Below are positions 32,876 through 42,189 of a stretch of DNA of 64,000 nt, piece by piece. This DNA comes from Microlunatus soli. Lineage in GTDB: Bacteria; Actinomycetota; Actinomycetes; Propionibacteriales; Propionibacteriaceae. Every line of letters begins with the position of its first letter. Within the stretch, counting starts at the first letter, position 1. The position numbers and the translations under genes are program-made. The stretch lies in NCBI RefSeq assembly GCF_900105385.1, contig NZ_LT629772.1, positions 1,426,001-1,490,000 of the forward strand, written 5' to 3'. The notes under the pieces are model-generated. The model saw nothing but the letters and a program-made list of their open reading frames with translations. It did no database searches and was not told the DNA's origin.

Positions 32876-33975
32876 GGGCGCCACCGTACTGCCTCGATGG
32901 AGCGCTCCGATCTGCTGCCCGAGTTGGCGTAGTAGGCGGCGAGGACGGTGCCGTCGTCCATCGCGATCGCTCGTGGGTAGCCCATGTCCCGGACCGCGAC
33001 ATCATCGGTCAACACCTGCAGGGTCCAGCTGCGACCATGATCATCGCTGCTGACTGCCCGCAGACCGTACGGTTCGGCACGGCTGCCGTAGGCCAGCACC
33101 AGCCGGTCGTCGGCGAGCCGGACCAGAGCCGGCGGATTGCCACCGCCGCCGGCGTCGGGCACCGGACGCCCGATCAGCTCCCAGCTGACGCCCCTGTCCT
33201 GGCTGGCATACAGGTCGATCCAGGTCGCCCGGCCGCCCTTCTCCCCCGCGCCCGCACATCGCCGGGCACACAGCACGGTGCCATCCTCGAGAGCGACCGA
33301 TGACGGCATGATCGCGTACCCGTCGGGGGTCTCGCCGACCCAGCCGCGTTGTTCGAAAGTCCGTCCGCCGTCGCCTGTCCAGGCAGACAGCACTCGACCC
33401 TCCGAGCCGTCCGGTTTGCCGGTGGTCAGCTGGAACAGTGCCTCGTCCGGCCCGAACGCGACGATGTCGGTGCGGGCCGCGACGGCGGCCTGCCCGAAGT
33501 CCGGGATCCGGTACGGACCGGTCCAGGTGCGCGCTCGGTCGCTGCTGACGTAGAACCACGAGACGGCGCCGGCCACGATGCCGGTGCGTGCGACCAGCAC
33601 GATGGTCTCCGGGTCGGTGAAGTCGATCGGCTCGGCCATCGGCACGAAGTCGTCGGCCGACAGCCGAGGTCCGATCTGCAGGTCGGCGTCGACGTGTTCG
33701 TCCCCGGACAGGGTCTGTGCCCCACCGGGGATGGTCCCGGTGAACGGCTCGTGGGTCCAGCTGCGACCGCCGTCCTGACTGCGCGCGACCACCGGGACGA
33801 ACGGGCGGGACCTGTCCCGCGGATGCAGACCGGTGTCGGTGCCGATCCAGCCGGACACGAAGATCGACACCACCTCCTCACCCCAACCCCAGAGGCCGTA
33901 GTTGGCCGGCCAGCCGGCGAATCGTCCCGGTTCGCGATAGACGGTGCTGCGGTCCAGCTGCATCGGCGAGGTCAT
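32872..33975 (-). CDS. BNR-repeat sialidase-like protein, no signal peptide
   Basis: 367 aa from the ATG at 33975. Five Asp-box motifs of a six-bladed propeller are visible: SQDGGRSW (about 66), SSDRARTW (144), TGDGGRTF (200), SQDRGVSW (258) and SSDDHGRSW (309). An early Arg-rich YREPGRF could contain the first catalytic Arg. No signal peptide is present, so it should act inside the cell. The 601-aa open frame extends into the permease gene and is rejected. The ATGA overlap with that gene fixes this start. It may instead be a glycosyl hydrolase or lyase of similar fold. Confidence 0.85.
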   Translation of the reverse strand: MTSPMQLDRSTVYREPGRFAGWPANYGLWGWGEEVVSIFVSGWIGTDTGLHPRDRSRPFVPVVARSQDGGRSWTHEPFTGTIPGGAQTLSGDEHVDADLQIGPRLSADDFVPMAEPIDFTDPETIVLVARTGIVAGAVSWFYVSSDRARTWTGPYRIPDFGQAAVAARTDIVAFGPDEALFQLTTGKPDGSEGRVLSAWTGDGGRTFEQRGWVGETPDGYAIMPSSVALEDGTVLCARRCAGAGEKGGRATWIDLYASQDRGVSWELIGRPVPDAGGGGNPPALVRLADDRLVLAYGSRAEPYGLRAVSSDDHGRSWTLQVLTDDVAVRDMGYPRAIAMDDGTVLAAYYANSGSRSERSIEAVRWRP

Positions 33976-34916
33976 CCTTTCAGGCCGGCGGACAGTCCGC
34001 CGACGAAGTAGCGTTGAGCGGCGAGGAACAAGATGATCATGGGGATGACGGTCAGCGTGCTGGCCGCCATCAGGACGTTGGTCTCCGATTCGGTGCCGTC
34101 GGCGTACAGCTGCAGGCCGAGCTGCAGGGTCGCCAGCCGGGTGTCGGAGGTGAGGATCAACGGCCACACGAAGTCGTTCCAGGCACTCTGGAAGGAGAGA
34201 ATTCCCAGTGTGGCAACGGCCGGCGTGCAGAGCGGGATCATGATGCTGCCGAAGATCCGCAGGTGCGATGCGCCGTCCATCCGGGCGGCTTCGAGGTATT
34301 CGTCGGGGATGCCGGAGAAGAACTGCCGCATCAGGAAGATCCCCAGCGGGGTCGCCACCGACGGCATGATCAGTCCGGCATAGGTGTTCAGCAGACCGCT
34401 GCCGCCCATCCCCAGGAGATTGTTGCCGCCGGCCAACGGGATGTGTTGCAGGACGATGAAGACCGGCACGATCTGGCTCTGAGCCGGCACCATCAACAGC
34501 GCGATGATGCCGGCGAAGATCACGTTCCGTCCCGGGAACCGCATCTTGGCGAACGCATAGCCGGCCAGCGAACAGAGCACGATGTTCCCTACCATCGAGC
34601 CGAGGGCGTAGATCAACGAGTTGGCCAGCTGCCGGGCGAAGTCGGTTGCCGACAGGGCCGCGACGAAATTCGACCATTGCCAGTGGCCGGGCAGCAGCGA
34701 GGGTGGGAACTGGGCCAGCTCGGTCTCATCCTTCAGCGCGGTCGAGATCATCATCAGGAACGGGTAGATCGCGACCACACTGACGGCGGCGATCACCAGA
34801 TACCAGACGACGATCAGGCGGATCTTCGCCGGGGTCCAGCGCGGTCGGTTGCGGATCGGTTCGGTCCGGACCTCGGCGTCGGATCCGATCTCGGTGCGCA
34901 CCGCGGAGATGGTCAT
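33972..34916 (-). CDS. Carbohydrate ABC permease, MalG type
   Basis: 314 aa with six membrane helices after a short cytoplasmic N-terminus. The EAA loop EYLEAARMDGASHLRIFGSI marks the contact to the ATPase. It is the second membrane subunit of a CUT1-type sugar importer. No dedicated ATPase gene is in the operon, so a shared MsiK-like ATPase elsewhere is likely. Confidence 0.92.
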   Translation of the reverse strand: MTISAVRTEIGSDAEVRTEPIRNRPRWTPAKIRLIVVWYLVIAAVSVVAIYPFLMMISTALKDETELAQFPPSLLPGHWQWSNFVAALSATDFARQLANSLIYALGSMVGNIVLCSLAGYAFAKMRFPGRNVIFAGIIALLMVPAQSQIVPVFIVLQHIPLAGGNNLLGMGGSGLLNTYAGLIMPSVATPLGIFLMRQFFSGIPDEYLEAARMDGASHLRIFGSIMIPLCTPAVATLGILSFQSAWNDFVWPLILTSDTRLATLQLGLQLYADGTESETNVLMAASTLTVIPMIILFLAAQRYFVGGLSAGLKG

Positions 34917-35802
34917 GATTGCCTCCCGTTGACCAGCCGCGCGCCCACCACGGAGAACGCCAGGATGAGCACGAACAGCACGACCGACATGGCCGAGGAA
35001 TAGCCGAAGTCCGAATAGGAGAAGGCGTTCTGAAAGATCTGATACACCACGGTCGAGGTGGTACCGACCGGCCCGCCCTGGGTCATGATGTAGATCGAGC
35101 CGAACACCTGGAAGCTGCCGGTGACGGTCAGCACCACCAGATAGAAGGTGACCGGCCGCAGCAACGGCAGCACCACAGACCAGAAGGTCCGGACCGGTCC
35201 GGCACCGTCGATCCGGGCCGCCTCACGGACCTCCTCGGGACGTTCTGCAGCCCGGCCAGGTAGAGCAGCATCGAGGTTCCGTAGTCCCGCCAGATGCCCA
35301 TCACGATCAACGCCGGCATCGCCGTCGACGGATTCTGCAGCCACCGCGGAGCAGGCAGCCCGATCCCCTGCAGGATGCCGTTCAGCGGACCAAGATCAGG
35401 ATCGTACAGGTAGATCCAGACCATCGCCGCGGCGGCGATGGAGATCAGTACCGGGAGATACAGGATGGCGCGGAACACGTTACGTCCCGGATATCGCACG
35501 TTGAGCAGCATCGCTGTGCCGAGACCGATCGCCATCGTCGGCACCGTGACGCCGACGGTGTAGTAGAGCGTGTTCTGCAGGGCCTGGCGGAACACCGGGT
35601 CGCCGGCCAAAGTCAGGTAGTTCTTCAACCCGACGAAGGATGTCGGCCGCAGGAAGGTGACGTCGGTGAGGCTGAAGCCGATCGTGGTGAGGGCCGGGAT
35701 CCCGACCACGAGGGCCAGCACGATCACCGCGGGCGCGATGAAGGCGTAGGCGATCCAGTCGCGTCGAGGGCGACGGGCGGCGATCAGGCGGAGCGAGGTC
35801 AT
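34913..35802 (-). pseudogene. Carbohydrate ABC permease, MalF type, frameshifted
   Basis: The N-terminal about 187 residues (from the ATG at 35802, up to YLAGLQNVP) and the C-terminal about 108 residues (from EEVREAARIDGAG, the EAA loop) lie in two different frames. Adding a single C in the CGGG run at 35237-35240 restores one continuous permease of about 296 aa. The flanking reading frames are otherwise intact and well conserved. It is either a real one-base deletion inactivating the importer or a sequencing or assembly error. The neighbouring genes are complete and keep their overlaps. Confidence 0.88.
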
Positions 35803-35804
35803 GA

Positions 35805-37100
35805 TCAACTCCTGACCTGGACGAAGGGACGGATCTTGGCGGCGGCAGAGCGGACGGCGGTGGCCGGGGTCGACCGTCGGTAGAACACATCGGCCACCGA
35901 TCGTGCGATGACCGGGATCATCCGGGTCTCGGCCGGCGTCACCGGGCCGTGCTCGGGCGCGTGATCGGCGGCCTCGACGAACCGGGCCAGCAGCTTGTCC
36001 TTCTTGATCGCCGGGGACGCGGCTGCGGTGGCGGTCGCCGGGATGTTGCGACTGACGGCTGCGAAGCGGATCTGTTGCTCCTCCGACAGTGCGAAGTCGA
36101 TGAACCGTGCGGCTCCCTGTCTGGACGCGGCCTTGGCCGGGATGGCAAAGGCGAAAGGATCGATCATCGACGTGTATCCGCCGTCCCGGCACGGCATCAG
36201 AGCTACCGCAACGTTGATCTTGCCCTTCTTGGCCGAGGTCAACCCGTAGTTGCCGTTGATGGCGAATCCGGCACGGCCGGACGGGAACGGAGCCGACGAG
36301 CTGTCGCCGATCCCGAACCCGGGGACGGTCACTCGGTCCTTGATCACCAGTTGAGCCATGAACTCGACGGCGGCCACGCCGGCGTCGGAGTCGAAGGCGA
36401 CGTCGGTGCCGTCCTCGGTCAGCACCCTGCCGCCGGCGCCCTGGACGAACAGCGTGAACGCCTCGTAGAGCTCGAGATCGTTGGCATACAGATGCAAACC
36501 GGCCCGGAGCAGCTTGTCACCGTCCCAGCGCGTCAGTTCCTTCGCCCAGCCCCGTAGCTCATCCCAGTCGGTCGGCGGACGGTCGACATCCAGTCCGGCC
36601 TCGGCCGCGATGTCGACGTTGATCGTCAACGCCCGCGACGTGCCGTACAGCGGCGCGGAGACCAACTTCCCACCCAGCCGGGAGTAGTTGGCGAATCGGT
36701 CGGTCAGTCGGCTCGCGTTGGGCACCAGACCGGACAGGTCGGCCAACCGGTCACCGGAGGCGTAGATCAGTGAGTAGTCCCAGTGCTGGATGAACAGGTC
36801 CGGCAACGTGCCGCCGATGATGCCGGTCAACAGCTTCTGGTTGAGCTGATCGGGACTGCCGTACAACGATTCCCGGACCCGGACCCGTGGATGGGCGGCG
36901 GCGAACGCCTCGCCGAGTGCTTCGCCGGCCTCCCGTTTGCTGCCGGCCAATTGGGACCAGAACGACACCTCGCGCACCGGTCCACCGCCGGACGAGCATC
37001 CGGCGAGGAGACCGCCACTGGCGGCTGCGGCGCCGAGGGCAATGGTCGACCCGACGAATGATCGACGGGACATGCGTCCCTCCGGTAGCAGACCCGTCAT
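35805..37100 (-). CDS. Sugar ABC transporter substrate-binding lipoprotein
   Basis: 431 aa from the ATG at 37100, with a strong AAGGAGG 8 nt upstream. The N-terminus has a twin-arginine-like SRRSFVGST and a lipobox SGGLLAGCSSG, so it is exported and lipid-anchored. The rest has the family 1 solute-binding pattern (LADLSGLVPNASRL, MIDPFAFAIPAKA). It delivers its ligand to the MalF/MalG permeases that follow. The ligand is unknown; a sialic-acid-like sugar is suggested by the next genes. Confidence 0.92.
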   Translation of the reverse strand: MTGLLPEGRMSRRSFVGSTIALGAAAASGGLLAGCSSGGGPVREVSFWSQLAGSKREAGEALGEAFAAAHPRVRVRESLYGSPDQLNQKLLTGIIGGTLPDLFIQHWDYSLIYASGDRLADLSGLVPNASRLTDRFANYSRLGGKLVSAPLYGTSRALTINVDIAAEAGLDVDRPPTDWDELRGWAKELTRWDGDKLLRAGLHLYANDLELYEAFTLFVQGAGGRVLTEDGTDVAFDSDAGVAAVEFMAQLVIKDRVTVPGFGIGDSSSAPFPSGRAGFAINGNYGLTSAKKGKINVAVALMPCRDGGYTSMIDPFAFAIPAKAASRQGAARFIDFALSEEQQIRFAAVSRNIPATATAAASPAIKKDKLLARFVEAADHAPEHGPVTPAETRMIPVIARSVADVFYRRSTPATAVRSAAAKIRPFVQVRS

Positions 37101-37169
37101 GATCACAGCCTCCTTGCTTGATCGGTCGAGCTGAGCACAATCCCAACGGAACAAAGGGATTGCAGGTGT

Positions 37170-37880
37170 CTAGTCGAGCAAACCGAGCCGGTCGGCCGGG
37201 CGTGCTACGGCGATCGCCTGGCCGTGAGCCCGGCGCATCCGTTGCCGGGACCCCTCGATGTGCTCGGCCAGTAACGCCATCACCGACGGTTCGTCCTGGG
37301 CGACCAGAGCCGCCAACAGTCCGGAGTGATCGGAGAGCGTCGGATGCAGGTCGCGGGCGTCCTGCGCATTGGTGACCGACAGCATCGCCGAGAACGTCGG
37401 TTTGTACTGCCCCCAGACATCGCCCAGGCGGCGGTGACCGGCGGCCCGGTAGAAGGCGGTGTGGTAGTCGAGGTCGGCGTGAGCGAACGCCTCGACATCA
37501 CCGCGATCCGCGGCCTCGGTCATCTCGCCGAGCGCTCGTTGCACCGCCGTCCAGTCCTGGCTCTCGCGGTGCATCGCCAGCTGGAGCGCCTCCCGTTCCA
37601 ACATCGTGCGCAGCGAATACAGCTCGTCGATGTCATCCAAGGAGAGCCCGCGGACATAGACGCCGCGACGCCGAGACTCGACCAGCCCCTCCGCCTCCAG
37701 CTGCCGCAGCGAGTCACGGACCGGGCCACGACTGACACCGAACAGTTCGGACAGCTTGCCTTCCACCAGATGGGTCCCTGACGGCAGCTCGCCGGACACG
37801 ATCTCGCGTCGCAGTCGATCGGTGACGTGCACACCCAGCGCTACCGGTGGGGCGATCTGGAGGTCGTGGCGCACCGGCAC
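37170..37880 (-). CDS. GntR/FadR-family regulator
   Basis: 236 aa from a GTG at 37880. The N-terminal winged helix contains LRREIVSGELPSGTHLVEGK and SELFGVSRGPVRDSLRQLEAEGL. The C-terminal FCD ligand domain has the histidines expected to bind metal (DYHTAFYRAAGH, HPTLSDHSGLL, EHIEGSRQRM). It is the first gene before the transport operon and probably represses it in response to a sugar acid. Confidence 0.9.
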   Translation of the reverse strand: MPVRHDLQIAPPVALGVHVTDRLRREIVSGELPSGTHLVEGKLSELFGVSRGPVRDSLRQLEAEGLVESRRRGVYVRGLSLDDIDELYSLRTMLEREALQLAMHRESQDWTAVQRALGEMTEAADRGDVEAFAHADLDYHTAFYRAAGHRRLGDVWGQYKPTFSAMLSVTNAQDARDLHPTLSDHSGLLAALVAQDEPSVMALLAEHIEGSRQRMRRAHGQAIAVARPADRLGLLD

Positions 37881-37926
37881 TCCCTGCTCTCAGCTGGTCT
37901 GGCCGGGGGCCCGGCCCTGATTGTCT

Positions 37927-37938
37927 ACGGTTAACCGT
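37927..37938. promoter_or_regulatory. Palindromic candidate operator
   Basis: ACGGTTAACCGT is a perfect 12-bp palindrome 47 bp before the GntR gene, with related AACGGTTTACGG about 15 bp further on. A likely target of the adjacent GntR regulator. Confidence 0.4.
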
Positions 37939-38109
37939 CATCGAATAACGGTTTACGGAAACTGTCAAGAGGCAATCATGCAGCCGACGAACGGAGCAGC
38001 TCCTGGTCGTCCCGCCGCCGGCCGCCGACCATGACGGATTCGCCTCGCCGGCCACCCGGGTGGCGACGCATTATCCCGATATTTCCTATAGTGCGACTGT
38101 GATTAATCG

Positions 38110-39240
38110 ATGGGGCGGCCGCCCGACCAAGCGGTGCCGATGAGTGCGTCAGCCGAAGCGACCCGACGCCAGCCCGGTTGGGACAACGCACGCTGGCTCG
38201 CGGCAACCTTGATCGTGATCCACCACCTCACCAGCGGGCTCCTTGCCCGCCATCCGACGTTGGAGATGCTGGATTTCGCGGCCTGGGGAATGCGGGTGCC
38301 GGTGTTCTGCATCCTGGCCGGATACTTCTCCCGCTCAGAGAACCTCGCGCCCCGGGACCTGCGCCGTTTGATCGAATCGCTCCTCGTGCCGTACCTGCTG
38401 TTCGGACTGTTACACACCCTCGTCCTGTTGGTTCGTGGCGACGGGTTCCGGGTGCACACGGTCGTCCCCGCCTGGGCCACCTGGTTCCTGCTGTCCCTGC
38501 TGTGCTGGCGCATCGCGCTGCCCTACATCGCGCGGTTGCGCTATCCCCTGCTCTGCTCGGTGGTCCTGGCGTTGGTGATCGGCTACGTCGACAAGGTCGA
38601 CAACGTCTATTCCGCTTCGCGTACCGTCGTCTGGCTACCGCTGTTCGTGATCGGCTGGAAGCTGCAGCAGGGTTGGGCGCAACGGTTGCTCAGCCGTCGC
38701 TGGACGCTGGTCGCGGCCGCGGCGGTGATCACCGCGGACATCATGATCGCGATCGGTCTGCATGATCGACTCGATCGTTCGTGGCTCCGCACGGATGCGC
38801 CGTATCCGAGTGACTGGACGCCGCTGCTCGCCTGGACCGTCCGGCTCGCCATGTTGGCGACCGCAACGGTGGTCGCACTCTCGACGCTACGGCTGGTGCC
38901 GAAGCGGTCGATCCCGCTGATCACCTATCTCGGGTCCGGTGGCCTGTTCGTCTATCTCCTGCACCCGCTGGTGTTGCGACTGATCGGGGACCGGCTGGAG
39001 ACCTGGCTGGACGGCTGGTGGGCGCTGCCGGGTGCCGTCGCGATCGGCGCGTTGACCGCGGCGGTCCTCGGGTCGGCACCGGTGCGCACCATCGCCGCAC
39101 CGATCGTCCGGCCCCGGTGGCGGTGGCTGTTCCGGCCGGACGGCGATCGAACGCACCAGAAGATGCGCACACCGACCGAGCAATCGGTAGCTCGCACTGA
39201 CCGTCCGGCATGGCGAGGGGACGCGCGGCCGACGCCCTGA
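38110..39240 (+). CDS. Acyltransferase 3 family membrane protein
   Basis: 376 aa with about ten membrane helices. The family begins DNARWLAATLIVIHHLTSGLLARHP, given here as WLAATLIVIHHLTSG, with the catalytic His. PVFCILAGYFSRSE and YLGSGGLFVYLLHPLVLRLI are also typical of the O-acyltransferase (OafA/YeeO-like) family. It likely acylates a surface polysaccharide or other extracellular sugar. The start may be at 38140 (MSASAEA). The last about 40 residues are hydrophilic. Confidence 0.85.
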   Translation: MGRPPDQAVPMSASAEATRRQPGWDNARWLAATLIVIHHLTSGLLARHPTLEMLDFAAWGMRVPVFCILAGYFSRSENLAPRDLRRLIESLLVPYLLFGLLHTLVLLVRGDGFRVHTVVPAWATWFLLSLLCWRIALPYIARLRYPLLCSVVLALVIGYVDKVDNVYSASRTVVWLPLFVIGWKLQQGWAQRLLSRRWTLVAAAAVITADIMIAIGLHDRLDRSWLRTDAPYPSDWTPLLAWTVRLAMLATATVVALSTLRLVPKRSIPLITYLGSGGLFVYLLHPLVLRLIGDRLETWLDGWWALPGAVAIGALTAAVLGSAPVRTIAAPIVRPRWRWLFRPDGDRTHQKMRTPTEQSVARTDRPAWRGDARPTP

Positions 39241-39291
39241 CCGGTGAGTCTCCTGGTCGATCCAGCCGACGGCCCACCCGGCTCGGGAGTG

Positions 39292-40275
39292 TCACCGTCC
39301 GTCGACGCTGCCCGTAGTCGACTGTCGGTGCTCGGCCGCTCGCCGAGTGGCGACCGCGTCCTGCGCGGCGCCGACGATCGCCGCCAGCAGGAACGCGCCC
39401 CCGGCCAGAGCGGGCAGCGCGAGCCGCTCTCCGAGCACCACGCGCCCGAGGACGGCGGCGGTGAGCGGCTCGATGACGGCGAGCACGCTGGCCGACGTAG
39501 CCGGGATCGTCGCCAACGCCCGGAAATACAAGCTGTACGCGAGCGCGGTCGGGATCAGCGCCAGCGCGACCGCTGCGGCAATGCTGCTCGGGTTGATCAT
39601 GATCGAATCGATGCCCCCGGTGACGGCGACGACCGGGACGAGCAACAGCCCGCCGAAGGTGAAGCCGAGTCCGGTCAGCCGAGCCGGCGCGATCGACGAT
39701 CGAGCGCGAGCGACGATCAGAGTCATCGTGGCGAAGCTCGCCGACGACAGCAGAGCGGCGATCGTACCGAGCGCCAGGGCGGCCGGGGCGACGCCGGCGA
39801 TCGGCGAGCCGATCAGGAGACCGAGACCGGCAATCGTGAGGGTCAAGATCACGGCCAGCCGCAGGCTGAACCGGCGCCGCCCGGTGACGATCTCCACCAG
39901 ACCGACCAGCACCGGCGCCGCCGCAATGGTGATCAAGGTCGCCAGGCTGACGTTGATCAAGATCACGGCGACGAAGTAGCCGGTCTGGAACAGGGCGGCA
40001 AGGCCCCCGACCGCGCAGATCAGCCGCCGGCTCCCGTTCGTCTCCCGCCTCGGCCGTCGAATCGCCAAGCCTGCCAGCACGATCAGTCCGCCACCGAGTA
40101 GTCGGCAGGCCGCGACGGCGACGGCGGAGACGTGAGCGTGGGCAGCCAGCAGGGACCCGAACAGGCCACCGCTCCCCCAGGCGATGCCGGCGATGATCAT
40201 CGCCGACAGATTGAGATTGGTCGTTGCACCCGACGTTGCCCGGGCAGCACAGGACGGATGATCAAGATCAGACAT
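39292..40275 (-). CDS. EamA/DMT-family transporter
   Basis: 327 aa with ten hydrophobic helices in two EamA repeats (GIAWGSGGLFGSLLA and IPTALAYSLYFRALATIPA). Family members export amino acids or metabolites; the substrate is unknown. The start is preceded by AAGGAAC, and this Shine-Dalgarno adjoins a strong hairpin in the mRNA leader (see the inverted repeat at 40287-40352). Confidence 0.88.
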   Translation of the reverse strand: MSDLDHPSCAARATSGATTNLNLSAMIIAGIAWGSGGLFGSLLAAHAHVSAVAVAACRLLGGGLIVLAGLAIRRPRRETNGSRRLICAVGGLAALFQTGYFVAVILINVSLATLITIAAAPVLVGLVEIVTGRRRFSLRLAVILTLTIAGLGLLIGSPIAGVAPAALALGTIAALLSSASFATMTLIVARARSSIAPARLTGLGFTFGGLLLVPVVAVTGGIDSIMINPSSIAAAVALALIPTALAYSLYFRALATIPATSASVLAVIEPLTAAVLGRVVLGERLALPALAGGAFLLAAIVGAAQDAVATRRAAEHRQSTTGSVDGR

Positions 40276-40286
40276 CAGGATGTTCC

Positions 40287-40352
40287 TTCGCGCGCCCGAG
40301 CAGACAGGGGCGCCTCGCAGTGGCAGCAGGGAGCTGGCTTCGGGCGCGCGAA
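40287..40352 (-). promoter_or_regulatory. Leader hairpin of the EamA gene
   Basis: Perfect 13-bp arms (40287-40299 and 40340-40352) enclose a 40-nt loop. In the mRNA the downstream arm ends directly at the Shine-Dalgarno, with its final GAA touching it. A translational control element is possible. Confidence 0.45.
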
Positions 40353-40512
40353 ACTCGACGGCCGGCGACTACCGGCCGGAGTTGTCCTCAGAGGATGCTG
40401 ACGACGCGCCCGATCAGGCGCGTGGTGGCGAAACGATGCACAACCGCATGCCGCGGACCCTACCACCGAGCACCAGGAAGCGATCGCCGTACCGGCAGCC
40501 GATCCTCCCAGG

Positions 40513-40518
40513 TAGGCT
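40513..40518 (+). promoter_or_regulatory. -10 box of DinB-like gene, leaderless
   Basis: TAGGCT ends 7 nt before the GTG at 40526, as at greA and the HIT gene. Confidence 0.5.
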
Positions 40519-40525
40519 CACCGCC

Positions 40526-41158
40526 GTGCCGGCCATCGACCAGTTCCTGGACGCCGCGGACATTGCCGCCGAGCTCGTCGGAGATCGCCGCGTCGCGACC
40601 CGCTGGCAGGATTCGAGCGTGCTGCCGCGGATGAGCATCGGCATGCTGGCCTGTCACCTCGGCCGACAGACCGTCCGGGCTGCCGAACTGCTGCCGGTGG
40701 CCGCGACCGACGAACCGCTGGACACCGTCGCCGAGCACTACCGGCGGGCCGCCTGGGTGACCGCAGCGGATCTCGACGACCCCGCTCTCGACCGCTCCAC
40801 CGACCAGTCCGAGGCCGCTCTCGGGCATCCGGCATTGGTGGCGAGGATGGCCGGCGCGCGGAGTACTGTCGCTGCCCTGTCGTTGGACGACCAGGCTGCC
40901 GACGTGGTCCGGATTCCCTGGCAGGGGTGGAGTCTGCGGCGCAGCGACTTCCTGCTGACCCGGATGATCGAGATCGTCACCCATGTCGATGATCTGGCCC
41001 GCAGCGTCGAGCTGCCGACGCCGTCGTTCCCGATCGAGGTCTATCGCCCGGTGCTGCAGGTCCTCGCCGAACTGGCCGTCGAGCGCCATGGCCAGGCAGC
41101 TGTCACCAGTGCGCTGACCCGGTCGGAACGGATGCCGCCGACGATCAGCGCCTTCTGA
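40526..41158 (+). CDS. Mycothiol-dependent maleylpyruvate isomerase-family protein
   Basis: 210 aa from a GTG. The helical DinB-like fold is shown by LPRMSIGMLACHLGRQTVRAAE near the N-terminus and LTRMIEIVTHVDDLARSV with the metal-ligand-like His/Asp. Such proteins are thiol transferases or bind metal and are typical of mycothiol-producing actinobacteria. The specific reaction is not known. The long upstream frame is not used because a -10 box sits just before this GTG. Confidence 0.8.
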   Translation: MPAIDQFLDAADIAAELVGDRRVATRWQDSSVLPRMSIGMLACHLGRQTVRAAELLPVAATDEPLDTVAEHYRRAAWVTAADLDDPALDRSTDQSEAALGHPALVARMAGARSTVAALSLDDQAADVVRIPWQGWSLRRSDFLLTRMIEIVTHVDDLARSVELPTPSFPIEVYRPVLQVLAELAVERHGQAAVTSALTRSERMPPTISAF

Positions 41159-41236
41159 GGCACCGGAACCTGCCCAACGACTGCGCTCAGGGCCGTTCGT
41201 GTGTCGTGATCAATCGCCCTCGTGGGTCGTGGGTGA

Positions 41237-42097
41237 TCAATCTCGTCGTGCGTCGGCGAACTGTTCCTGGCCGAGGACGGCCAGCAGTTGCAGCTTGTCG
41301 TGGCCGTCGGTGTGCGGCGGGGCGGTGAGGACCAGCAGCGCCTGGGACTGGTCTTCGGTGAACAGCGCCTGGCAGTCAACCTCGATCGCGCCGAGCTCGG
41401 GGTGGATCAGGGTCTTGTGATCGGCGAACCGCTTGGTGACCTCGTGCCGTTCCCACAGGGCGGCGAATTCGGCACTGATCTTCTGCAGCCTGCGGACCAG
41501 GTCGCCGGCTCGTGAGTCGGCGCCCATCGACCCGTACGCTGCTCTCAGGTTGGCCACCTGCGCGCGGCTCTGCCGATCACGGTCGTCCTCGGGGTAGCGG
41601 AGCCGTTCGGTGGGATCGGTGAACCACCGATAGATCTCACTCCGCGCCGGGCCGGTGAACCGGGTCCGATCGCCGAACAGCGCATCGGCCATCCGGTTCT
41701 GCACCAACGTCTCCGCGAGGTTGGAGATGATCATCGCCGGGGTGTCGTCGAGCCTGTCCAGTACCCGCAGCAGCTGCGGCGCCACGTGGGCCGCCGCGGT
41801 GGTCGGTGCTGGCGCGTTGTGCCCGGCGACCTGGAACAGGTAGTCACGTTCGCCGTCGGACAGCCGCAGCGCACGGGCGATCGCGGCGAGCATCTGTTCG
41901 CTCGGCTGCGGTCCGCGCCGCTGCTCCAGTCGGGTGTAGTAGTCGGTCGACATCACTGCCAGGTTTGCGACCTCCTCGCGCCGCAGCCCGGGCGCCCGGC
42001 GACGTGCCCCGGCTGGCAGTCCGACGTCGGCGGGTTGCAACGCCTCCCGACGCCGGCGCAGGAAGTCGGCCAGTGCTGCACGATCCATACGGTCCAT
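41237..42097 (-). CDS. XRE-family regulator with MmyB-like domain
   Basis: 286 aa. The N-terminal helix-turn-helix includes LRREEVANLAVMSTDYYTRLEQRRG. The C-terminal about 180 residues match the MmyB-like ligand-binding region (LLRVLDRLDDTPAMIISN, AALWERHEVTKRFADHKTLIHPELG, shown in part). These regulators often control a neighbouring reductase; here the divergent gene is a short-chain dehydrogenase. Confidence 0.9.
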   Translation of the reverse strand: MDRMDRAALADFLRRRREALQPADVGLPAGARRRAPGLRREEVANLAVMSTDYYTRLEQRRGPQPSEQMLAAIARALRLSDGERDYLFQVAGHNAPAPTTAAAHVAPQLLRVLDRLDDTPAMIISNLAETLVQNRMADALFGDRTRFTGPARSEIYRWFTDPTERLRYPEDDRDRQSRAQVANLRAAYGSMGADSRAGDLVRRLQKISAEFAALWERHEVTKRFADHKTLIHPELGAIEVDCQALFTEDQSQALLVLTAPPHTDGHDKLQLLAVLGQEQFADARRD

Positions 42098-42189
42098 TAT
42101 CGTCCCGGTCGGCTGCCCGCAGCGACGCTCAACCAGGGATCAGTGATCCCCCGATAACCGGTCTCTGCCGCCGCCCGGCCGCAGCGATC

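Noticed and set aside
32872..34677. A 601-aa open frame with the sialidase domain at its end
   Set aside because: Its first 234 residues are antisense-like shadow of the permease gene. The ATGA overlap and family length support the start at 33975.
34913..35802. Programmed frameshifting as an explanation of the split permease
   Set aside because: There is no slippery heptamer or downstream structure, and permeases are not known to use it. A one-base deletion or sequencing error is simpler.
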